DNA of 64,000 nucleotides from a virus. Positions 57,518-64,000 of this stretch are shown here, piece by piece; position 1 is the stretch's first letter; each line of letters begins with the position of its first letter. The notes under the pieces are model-generated. The model was not told the DNA's origin, did no database searches, and saw nothing but the letters and a program-made list of their open reading frames with translations. Location of the stretch: the IMG/VR virus record IMGVR_UViG_3300028025_000091, positions 1 to 64,000 of that record, one strand, 5' to 3'. The translations under genes were made by a program, and so were the position numbers.

Positions 57518-59239
57518 ATGTCAAGTATTAATTCATTACTAGAAAGCGCAGCAAGTGGGTGGAAAAACCTACAAAGCGACGCAGCTCGTATGTCCTCAAA
57601 ATGGGGTAAAACGGGATTATTAGAAGGATTAGGAAGCGAAGTTGATAAAAACAACATGGCTATGATCCTTGAAAACCAAGCAAAACAATTGGTTGTTGAG
57701 CAATCTTCAACTCAAGCAGGAGGTTCAGGATTTACAACTGGAACCGGTGAAAACTGGGCTGGAGTAGCTCTTCCATTGGTACGTAAAGTATTTGGTTCTT
57801 TATCAACTAAAGAATTCATGTCTGTACAACCAATGAATTTGCCATCTGGACTTGTATTCTTCTTAGATTTCCAATATGGTGATTCTAACGGTAAAGCAGC
57901 TCCTACGGGTCCATTTGGTCCTGGTGGAAATCCTTACGGTGCTACATCTTCAATGTACGGTAACACTAACCCAGGTGTTAATGCTGATGCATCTCAAGGT
58001 TTGTATGGTGCAGGTCGTTTTGCATACTCAATCAACCAATTCTCAGCTTCTGTAGCTACAACTCGTACAACTGCTCTTTGGCAAGATGTAGATTATGATA
58101 CAACTTTATCTGCTTCTATAGCTGCTGGTAATTATTCAAAAGTTACTGTTACTGTTGGTGCTGGTACTAACGCATTACGCCCTGATTTCAAAGGTGTTCG
58201 TGCATTCGTATTAGCTTCAGGTTCAGCAACTACTCCTCAAGCTGTACCAGTTGCTAACTTGTTACCTCAATATACAGCTACTGACGGAACTTCTACAGTT
58301 TCATTCATATTCTCAGGATCTGCAAGTGGTCCAGGTGGTGGTGTACCAGGTACTGGTTCAGCAACTACAAACAACTCATTGTTCTACAACGTTCAACCAG
58401 CTGATAACTACAGAGGTGACTTCGAAGATAGCAATGGTGCTGGTTATCCAAATGCTGATTCTACATCTTCTGATCAATTAGCTATTCCACAGATTAACAT
58501 CAACATGAAATCTGAAGCTATTGTTGCTAAAACACGTAAATTGAAAGCACAATGGACACCAGAATTTGCTCAAGATTTGAACGCATACCAATCATTGGAT
58601 GCTGAAGCTGAGTTAACATCTATCATGTCTGAGTACATCGCTCTTGAGATCGACTTAGAAAACTTAGATATGTTGATTCAAGATGCATCTGCTTGGGATG
58701 AGTACTGGTCAGCTAAAAACAACAACTATTTGAACGCAGGTAAAACAGCTTGGGCTGATGATGCTGGTTACTACAACACACAAGGTCAGTGGTTCCAAAC
58801 TTTAGGTACTAAAATGCAGAAAGTTAGTAACAAAATCCACCAGAAAACTCTTCGTGGAGGTGCTAACTTCTTATTATGTTCTCCTTCAGTAGCAACTATC
58901 TTGGAATCAATCCCAGGATTTGCTGCAGGATCTGATGGTGATGTAACTAAAGCGTCTTACGCATTTGGTATCCAGAAAGCGGGTCAAATGAATAACCGTT
59001 ACACAGTTTACAAAAACCCTTACATGACAGAAAACTTGATCTTGATGGGTTATAGAGGAGCTCAATTCCTTGAAACTGGTGCGGTATTTGCTCCATATGT
59101 TCCATTAATCATGACACCTCTTGTGTACGATCCAACTACATTTACTCCACGTAAAGGTTTATTGACTCGTTACGCTAAGAAAATGATCCGTCCGGAATTC
59201 TTCGGTCGTATCTGGGTTAACGATTTGAACGTAATCTAA
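57518..59239 (+). CDS. 23: Major capsid protein, gp23-like
   Basis: 573 aa. Typical blocks: NSLLESAASGWKNLQSDAAR N-terminal, then GENWAGVALPLVRKVFG, AQDLNAYQSLDAEAELTSIM, GGANFLLCSPSVATILESIP and RYAKKMIRPEFFGRIWVNDL at the end. HK97-like fold expected. N-terminal 50-70 residues are probably removed by the protease, as in T4. Flanked by a terminator downstream. Confidence 0.95.
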   Translation: MSSINSLLESAASGWKNLQSDAARMSSKWGKTGLLEGLGSEVDKNNMAMILENQAKQLVVEQSSTQAGGSGFTTGTGENWAGVALPLVRKVFGSLSTKEFMSVQPMNLPSGLVFFLDFQYGDSNGKAAPTGPFGPGGNPYGATSSMYGNTNPGVNADASQGLYGAGRFAYSINQFSASVATTRTTALWQDVDYDTTLSASIAAGNYSKVTVTVGAGTNALRPDFKGVRAFVLASGSATTPQAVPVANLLPQYTATDGTSTVSFIFSGSASGPGGGVPGTGSATTNNSLFYNVQPADNYRGDFEDSNGAGYPNADSTSSDQLAIPQININMKSEAIVAKTRKLKAQWTPEFAQDLNAYQSLDAEAELTSIMSEYIALEIDLENLDMLIQDASAWDEYWSAKNNNYLNAGKTAWADDAGYYNTQGQWFQTLGTKMQKVSNKIHQKTLRGGANFLLCSPSVATILESIPGFAAGSDGDVTKASYAFGIQKAGQMNNRYTVYKNPYMTENLILMGYRGAQFLETGAVFAPYVPLIMTPLVYDPTTFTPRKGLLTRYAKKMIRPEFFGRIWVNDLNVI

Positions 59240-59265
59240 TCGATAGTAAATGATCGAATGTAAAG

Positions 59266-59290
59266 AGCCGGACGAAAGTCCGGCTTTTTT
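59266..59290 (+). terminator. Rho-independent terminator after capsid gene
   Basis: AGCCGGAC (59266-59273), loop GAAA, GTCCGGCT (59278-59285), then T tract. Confidence 0.9.
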
Positions 59291-59302
59291 ATTTTCCCCC
59301 CA

Positions 59303-59312
59303 ATATTTATTA
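59303..59312 (+). promoter_or_regulatory. Late promoter motif
   Basis: ATATTTATTA, 14 nt before the ATG at 59327. Confidence 0.5.
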
Positions 59313-59326
59313 GCAAATATAGTTAT

Positions 59327-60025
59327 ATGAACGATTTTAATAGAACGCCACAAGCGCAAGAGGTTTTTAAAGCAAAAAGAAAACCTAAAGGTCCAATCAA
59401 GTTTGAAATTCAATTAAATGAAGAACAGAAAAGGGCAAAAGAACAAATCCTAAACAATACCGTTACAGTATTAAAAGGTAAAGCAGGTTCTGGTAAATCG
59501 CTCTTAGCGGCTAACATAGCACTTGACTTATTATTTAGTAGAGAAATCGAAAAGATTATCATTACTCGACCAACTGTAGTAGCAGGACAAGACATTGGTT
59601 TCCTACCAGGAGACGTTAATGAAAAACTGGCCCCATTTACAGCTCCAGTGTATGAAAACATGCATCGATTATATAATAAAGAAAAAATCGAAAAATGTAT
59701 TTCCGAAGGTGAAATTGAAATAGTTCCTGTATCGTTTATGCGAGGTAGAAACTTTACTAATTGTTTGGTTGTAATTGATGAAGCACAAAACTTAACAGAT
59801 ACACAAACCGAACTATTGTTAACTCGTATTTGTCACGGGTCAAAAATGATATTTTGTGGTGATGCTGCTCAAATTGACTTAAAAGACAGAAAGCAATCAG
59901 GATTTGACGTTGTATGTAAGCATATGAAAGATGTTCCTGGATTTGAGGTAATCACATTAGAGAAAAACCATAGACACGAGATTGTAGAGTTTATTTTGGA
60001 TGTATATAAGAATCTTAGAGCATAA
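59327..60025 (+). CDS. phoH: PhoH-like ATPase
   Basis: 232 aa. Walker A GKAGSGKS at about 51-58, VVIDEAQN Walker B at about 147-154, RPTVVAGQDIGFLPG and GDAAQIDL. These are the PhoH blocks. The role in phages is uncertain (ATPase, possibly RNA helicase-like). It is common in aquatic phages. Located between capsid and neck genes. Confidence 0.9.
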   Translation: MNDFNRTPQAQEVFKAKRKPKGPIKFEIQLNEEQKRAKEQILNNTVTVLKGKAGSGKSLLAANIALDLLFSREIEKIIITRPTVVAGQDIGFLPGDVNEKLAPFTAPVYENMHRLYNKEKIEKCISEGEIEIVPVSFMRGRNFTNCLVVIDEAQNLTDTQTELLLTRICHGSKMIFCGDAAQIDLKDRKQSGFDVVCKHMKDVPGFEVITLEKNHRHEIVEFILDVYKNLRA

Positions 60026-60048
60026 AATGTAAATCAAGGGTTCTATTC

Positions 60049-60059
60049 ATATTTATAAC
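60049..60059 (+). promoter_or_regulatory. Late promoter motif
   Basis: ATATTTATAAC, 11 nt before the ATG at 60071. Confidence 0.5.
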
Positions 60060-60070
60060 AAAAACCCACA

Positions 60071-60496
60071 ATGGCTAACTTATACATAACAGTTACTGAG
60101 GAAATTACTTTAGCTAATAATGAAACTCAAAAAGTAACCACCCCAACAATAATTTCTAATATTAACTATGTTGATACAAGAAATATGAATTGCCCTACAG
60201 GATCACAAACATCAATTTTTTCCTTAGGAGCAACCCCAGGTGCTGGTACTTTTGTAACTAGTAGTTTACAATATGCTAGAATAACTAATTTATCAACCTC
60301 CACAGTAAAATTATCAATAGAGGCTCCTACAACAGATGTAAGTTTTTTAGTATCTGCTGGTAATTCTTTTTATGTATCTACTAGTAAAATAACAGGTAGT
60401 ATAGATAATGTTTTTACTTTAGAAGATATCCAAAATGTTTACATTGAATCTTCTGGATCATCTGCTCAAATTGAATATTTTATCGCTACAAACTAA
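60071..60496 (+). CDS. Putative virion structural protein (141 aa)
   Basis: Beta-rich with many Thr/Ser/Ile residues, no Cys-rich motifs; probable Ig-like or jelly-roll fold. Located between PhoH and the neck genes. It starts MANLYITVTEEITLANNETQ. Function unknown. Confidence 0.65.
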   Translation: MANLYITVTEEITLANNETQKVTTPTIISNINYVDTRNMNCPTGSQTSIFSLGATPGAGTFVTSSLQYARITNLSTSTVKLSIEAPTTDVSFLVSAGNSFYVSTSKITGSIDNVFTLEDIQNVYIESSGSSAQIEYFIATN

Positions 60497-60503
60497 TTAA
60501 CCT

Positions 60504-61655
60504 ATGAATATTCCAATTTGGCCCGGCTCAAGTTCATTCCAACCAGGAGAAACTCCATTTGGTTTTTATGACAATGATTATCAATTTCAAACAGATGCTG
60601 ATAAATTTGCTAAATTTGCGGCACAACGTTTAGGTTATCCTTTAGTAGAAGTTGAATTACAAAATATTAATTTTTATACTGCTTTAGAAGAGGCAGTTAC
60701 TACATATGGAAATGAATTGTATGCTTATCAAGTAGCAGAAAATTTATTATCTTTCCAAGGAGCATCAACAACAATCAACCCTGGAAATAACGAACTAGTT
60801 GAAGAAAATTTGGCAGCTATAGTACGTTTATCTAATCAATATGGTGAAGAAGCAGGTGTTGGAGGTACTATTACATATCATACAGGATCCATTACCCTAA
60901 TCCCAGGAGTACAAAATTACGATTTAAAATCTTGGGCAACATCCCAAGGTATTCAAGGTGGTATTGAAATGAAAAGAGTATTTTATGAAGCACCCCCTGC
61001 AATCACTCGTTACTTTGACCCATATGCAGGTACAGGTACAGGAATGATGCAAATGATGGACTCATTTGGTTGGGGATCATATTCACCAGCTATTAATTTC
61101 ATGCTAATGCCTATCAGTTATGATATGCAAAAAATCCAAGCAATTGAATTTAATGACCAAATTAGAAAATCACAATATACATTTGAGTTAGTTAACAACG
61201 TATTAAGAATATTTCCAATTCCTCAAGGAGGAGGAATTCGTGAATTACATTTTGAATATATTTTACTTACTGATCGTAATCAACCATATACCGAAAGAAA
61301 CGGACAAAGTATTATTACCAATGCATCTAACGTCCCATACCAAAACCCAACATATACTGCGATTAACTCGATTGGTCGTCAATGGATATTTGAATATGGA
61401 TTAGGTATCGTTAAAGAAATTTTAGGCTATGTTAGAGGTAAATACTCTACCATCCCTATCCCAGGATCTGAAGTAACTTTAAATCAAGGTGATTTAATTA
61501 CTGCTGCAACAAGTGAAAAACAAGCGTTAATTGAACGTTTAAGAGCATATTTTGATACAACTTCCCGCAAAACATTACTTGCTAATAAAGCAGAAGAAGC
61601 ACAAAGTCAAATGAGTATATTAAATGACGTTCCAATGACAATTTTTATAGGATAA
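60504..61655 (+). CDS. 13: Neck protein, gp13-like
   Basis: 383 aa. PSSSF-type N-terminus followed by FGFYDNDYQFQTDADKFAKF and the long helical-beta body with RQWIFEYGLGIVKEILGYVR. These segments are typical of the T4 gp13 neck protein, which with gp14 closes the filled head. It precedes the gp14-like gene in T4 order. Confidence 0.75.
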   Translation: MNIPIWPGSSSFQPGETPFGFYDNDYQFQTDADKFAKFAAQRLGYPLVEVELQNINFYTALEEAVTTYGNELYAYQVAENLLSFQGASTTINPGNNELVEENLAAIVRLSNQYGEEAGVGGTITYHTGSITLIPGVQNYDLKSWATSQGIQGGIEMKRVFYEAPPAITRYFDPYAGTGTGMMQMMDSFGWGSYSPAINFMLMPISYDMQKIQAIEFNDQIRKSQYTFELVNNVLRIFPIPQGGGIRELHFEYILLTDRNQPYTERNGQSIITNASNVPYQNPTYTAINSIGRQWIFEYGLGIVKEILGYVRGKYSTIPIPGSEVTLNQGDLITAATSEKQALIERLRAYFDTTSRKTLLANKAEEAQSQMSILNDVPMTIFIG

Positions 61656-61656
61656 T

Positions 61657-62166
61657 ATGGCATTATTTGGCACCCAACGTGACGTTTCCCTAATTAGACA
61701 CCTTAATCGTGAGTTGTTATGGGATATTATTACTGAACAATGTGTATATTATCAATTTAAAACAGCTGAAACTAAAGTAAACATGTATGGTGAAGCAGCA
61801 GGTGCTAAATATTATGGTGAACCTGTTATCTTAAACATGCTTGTTGATAGAGGTGATAACACTTCACCAACAAGTGATATGGGTGTAGATTATGATCGTC
61901 CTATGACATTTAAATTCTTTAGAGATGATTTAGTTGATGCTAGTTTAGTGCCTGATGTAGGTGATATCATTATGTGGTATGAAGGATATTGGGAAGTTGA
62001 AAACACAAACGCTAACCAATTATTTGTAGGTAAAGACCCAGCATATCCATATAACGAAAATCCACTTAATCCTGGATTAGAAAACTATGGTACCAATTTA
62101 TCTATTATGTGTGTATGTCATTATGTACCTGCTGATAGAGTTCAAATTACTAAAGAAAGGATATAA
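61657..62166 (+). CDS. 14: Neck protein, gp14-like
   Basis: 169 aa, shorter than T4 gp14 but same order and N-terminal style (MALFGTQRDVSLIRHLNREL). VPDVGDIIMWYEGYWEVENT and the Tyr/Asn-rich end agree with this family as I know it. Starts 1 nt after the gp13-like stop. Confidence 0.7.
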   Translation: MALFGTQRDVSLIRHLNRELLWDIITEQCVYYQFKTAETKVNMYGEAAGAKYYGEPVILNMLVDRGDNTSPTSDMGVDYDRPMTFKFFRDDLVDASLVPDVGDIIMWYEGYWEVENTNANQLFVGKDPAYPYNENPLNPGLENYGTNLSIMCVCHYVPADRVQITKERI

Positions 62167-62169
62167 GAC

Positions 62170-63075
62170 ATGCCATCAGTAAGAAAACCCAATCCAAAAT
62201 CTCAATTAGAGATCCAAAACGATCAGATAGAACCTTATGTTTTTCCTGATACCGGAGAATCTTATGGTAATCCTAACATACCTTCTAACTTTAACCAATT
62301 TACAGCAAACGATCAAAGCGGAATAGATTTTAATCGTTCTGAAAAAATGTCTTTTAAAGACGATCCATCCCTTCCATTTACTGTTGGGTTACAAGATATA
62401 GATGAATCCATAATGTATTACTTTCAAAATGTAATTCGACCTACAGTAATACAAAATGGTGTTCGTATTCCGGTTCCTATTATTTATGGTGCACCTGAAC
62501 GTTGGAAATCTGTATCAAAAGATGGATACTATAAAGATAAAAATGGTGCTATTATGTCTCCTTTAATTATGTTTAAAAGAGATACAATGGATAAAAACCG
62601 TTCTCTTACTAATAAACTGGATGCTAATACACCCCATTTATATACATCTTGGGTAAGAACATATAACCCAAAAAATGCATATTCTAATTTTAACGTTCTA
62701 ACTAACCGCAAACCGGTTAAACAGTTTGTAGTAAATGTAGTACCGGATTATGTTACATTAACTTATAGTTGTGTTATTCAAACATATTATGTAGAACAAC
62801 TTAATAAAATTATTGAAGCAGTAAACTATGCTTCAGATTCATATTGGGGTGACCCAGAGCGTTTTAAATTTAAATCAACTATTGACTCATATTCTACAGT
62901 TGTGGAAATAGGTGATACAACAAACCGTGTTGTAAAAGGTACATTCTCAATCAAATTATTTGGTTATATTGTACCAGACACAATTCAAAAAGAGGTTACA
63001 GCTATTAAAAAATATAATAGTAAAGCCCAAGTTATTATTGGTGTTGAAACAGTTAATAATTTAAATAATCTATAA
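62170..63075 (+). CDS. Tail completion/connector protein (301 aa)
   Basis: Pro/Asn-rich N-terminus, then PERWKSVSKDGYYKDKNGAI and SVLTNRKPV-like blocks, ending IPTIQKE-type strands (IKLFGYIVPDTIQKEVTAIK). Located between gp14-like and the sheath, the place of T4 gp15/gp3. Assigned to that group by position; sequence alone is not decisive. Overlaps the next ORF by 1 nt. Confidence 0.55.
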   Translation: MPSVRKPNPKSQLEIQNDQIEPYVFPDTGESYGNPNIPSNFNQFTANDQSGIDFNRSEKMSFKDDPSLPFTVGLQDIDESIMYYFQNVIRPTVIQNGVRIPVPIIYGAPERWKSVSKDGYYKDKNGAIMSPLIMFKRDTMDKNRSLTNKLDANTPHLYTSWVRTYNPKNAYSNFNVLTNRKPVKQFVVNVVPDYVTLTYSCVIQTYYVEQLNKIIEAVNYASDSYWGDPERFKFKSTIDSYSTVVEIGDTTNRVVKGTFSIKLFGYIVPDTIQKEVTAIKKYNSKAQVIIGVETVNNLNNL

Positions 63076-63221
63076 TGGCAGCAAAAGCAAAAGGACAAAC
63101 CGCAGTTTCATTCGTGAGAAAACCTAAAAAGAAAAACCCAGGTGTTCACGCAAAATCAAAATCAAGTAAAAACAAAAACAGTAAAAATTACACTAAAGTG
63201 TATGTTTCACAGGGAAAATGA
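63075..63221 (+). CDS. Small very basic conserved protein (48 aa)
   Basis: MAAKAKGQTAVSFVRKPKKK then KNPGVHAKSKSSKNKNSKNY. The PGVHAK-x-K-x-S motif occurs in a short conserved protein of T4-like phages encoded by the neck/sheath genes. Possibly DNA- or virion-binding. Role unknown. Confidence 0.7.
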   Translation: MAAKAKGQTAVSFVRKPKKKNPGVHAKSKSSKNKNSKNYTKVYVSQGK

Positions 63222-63234
63222 TATTTATAATAAA
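63221..63234 (+). promoter_or_regulatory. Late promoter motif
   Basis: ATATTTATAATAAA, 8 nt before the ATG at 63243. Confidence 0.65.
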
Positions 63235-63242
63235 TTAAAATT

Positions 63243-63506
63243 ATGCCAATCGTTACAGAACAAAAGTTTTTATCAGAAGAAGAAAAAACAGTACTATTAG
63301 AAATTCGTCAAAAAACTCAAGCATTAATTGCTGAATTGGGTGAAATCGAGTTAATTAAATTACAATTAGAAGATCGTCATGATTCTGCTAAAACATTTTT
63401 AAGTGAACTCAAAACCAAAGAACAAGAATTTACTAAATCAGTATTCGACAAATATGGTAAAGTTAATGTTAACCCAGAAACCGGTGAAATTACACCAATG
63501 GATTAA
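63243..63506 (+). CDS. Hypothetical coiled-coil protein (87 aa)
   Basis: One long heptad-rich helix (about residues 10-65) and a small C-terminal DKYGKVNVNPETGEITPMD end that is common in T4-like phages in this place. Function unknown; may help tail assembly. Confidence 0.7.
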   Translation: MPIVTEQKFLSEEEKTVLLEIRQKTQALIAELGEIELIKLQLEDRHDSAKTFLSELKTKEQEFTKSVFDKYGKVNVNPETGEITPMD

Positions 63507-63524
63507 TCTGGATTTAAATACACC

Positions 63525-63538
63525 ATATTTATAATAAA
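63525..63538 (+). promoter_or_regulatory. Late promoter motif
   Basis: ATATTTATAATAAA, 13 nt before the ATG at 63552. Confidence 0.65.
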
Positions 63539-63551
63539 ATAACATATTACA

Positions 63552-64000
63552 ATGGCAGAAACAATTGTATCACCTGGTGTATTAGCAATAGAAAATGATC
63601 AATCATTTATAACACAACAACCTGTACAAGCAGGTGCCGCTATCGTAGGTCCAACAGTAAAAGGTAAAGTAGGTATTCCTACAATTTGCACAACATATAG
63701 TGATTATCTAAATAAATATGGTGCTACTTTTTTAAGTGGAAGTACTACATATACTTATCTTACTTCAATTGCTGCTTACAACTATTTTGCAGGTGGTGGA
63801 AACACATTACTTGTTACTCGTGTAGTAAGTGGTAGTACAACCACAGCTTGGACCCCAGCTACTTCATCATTTATATCCTCATCTGCTCATGCAGCCGGTG
63901 CCCCTTATAATACTTCAACATTTGTTTTAGAAACATTAGCTGAAGGAGAAATTTTAAACAGTGTAGGTCCTACGGGTTCAAATGGTACACTTTTAAGTGG
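63552..64000 (+). CDS. 18: Tail sheath protein, gp18-like, 5' part
   Basis: Open to the window end, about 149 residues visible. It begins MAETIVSPGVLAIENDQSFI and continues with GPTVKGKVGIPTICTTYSDY and YNYFAGGGNTLLVTRVVSGS. These are the characteristic N-terminal blocks of contractile-sheath proteins (SPGV, then GPTVKG, and the YFxxGG-LLVTRV strand). Confirms a contractile tail. Confidence 0.9.
   Translation, partial: MAETIVSPGVLAIENDQSFITQQPVQAGAAIVGPTVKGKVGIPTICTTYSDYLNKYGATFLSGSTTYTYLTSIAAYNYFAGGGNTLLVTRVVSGSTTTAWTPATSSFISSSAHAAGAPYNTSTFVLETLAEGEILNSVGPTGSNGTLLS

Noticed and set aside
1-64000. CRISPR arrays, integrase, transposase or insertion-sequence ends
   Set aside because: Looked for repeats with regular unique spacers, recombinase motifs and terminal inverted repeats; none seen. 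The 14-residue SHAEG repeats at 32 kb are protein-coding.

Overview
This window is a long segment of a strictly lytic, T4-like (myovirus) phage genome. It is AT-rich, and every gene that can be supported is on the + strand. The virion genes are the T4 set: sigma gp55, spike gp5, wedges gp25 and gp6, terminase gp17, portal gp20, protease gp21, core gp22, capsid gp23, neck gp13/gp14 and sheath gp18. The host is most likely a member of the Bacteroidetes (flavobacterial type). Start codons lack Shine-Dalgarno sequences and sit in A-rich contexts, a small lipoprotein has a Bacteroidetes-style signal, and one promoter-like site at 11160-11192 resembles the Bacteroidetes TTG/TAnnTTTG form. The host assignment is inference; no host gene is present.

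Layout. (1) 1-9124 is an early/accessory region of more than 30 tiny genes, mostly of unknown function. Most transcription units begin with the same cassette, TTTCGTATATT, 3-5 nt, GTATAAA, an A-rich leader, then (G)GTTATGA at the start codon. It encodes a metallophosphoesterase, a lipoprotein, an AT-hook-like repeat protein and several membrane micropeptides. A gene-poor, hairpin-rich stretch (7167-7744) and a GC-rich patch (about 8950-9270) lie inside it. (2) 9453-15599 holds middle-type genes: unknowns, a GIY-YIG/T5orf172 protein, an HD-domain hydrolase and a gp55-like late sigma factor. (3) 15633-33236 is the baseplate and tail-fibre block: gp5-like spike, a separate GH19 lysozyme, gp25, gp6, a 1862-residue LamG-containing protein, two paralogous structural proteins and a SHAEG-repeat adhesin. 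(4) 33247-48382 is a mixed block. It has a SegE-like nuclease, a primase, a PD-(D/E)XK nuclease, a P-loop kinase, a nucleotidyltransferase fused to two HExxH motifs, a HAD phosphatase, a GAF-like membrane protein and many small proteins. It also has an embedded early-type island (45590-47467) with a flavoprotein and a NadR-like P-loop kinase. (5) 48382-63552+ is lysis (spanin-like pair) and head morphogenesis: terminase, portal, core, protease, scaffold, major capsid, PhoH, neck proteins and the start of the tail sheath, which runs off the end.

Two promoter classes are visible. The early cassette marks regions 1 and 2 and the island at 45590. An ATATTTATAATAAA motif, compatible with T4-type TATAAATA late promoters, marks virion genes and fits the encoded gp55-like sigma factor. 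In at least three places the late motif abuts the ATG, which suggests leaderless late mRNAs.

The most interesting possibility is a packaged-protein system. At least ten otherwise unrelated proteins in 19-55 kb start with a short amphipathic helix of the form LKxLIKEVLxE containing (I/L)-x-E, the tripeptide that T4-type prohead proteases cut, and a gp21-type protease is encoded at 55435. These tags resemble T4 capsid-targeting sequences, so the attached enzymes may be loaded into the head and injected. This is inference from sequence alone. No tRNA, CRISPR array, integrase or transposase was seen.
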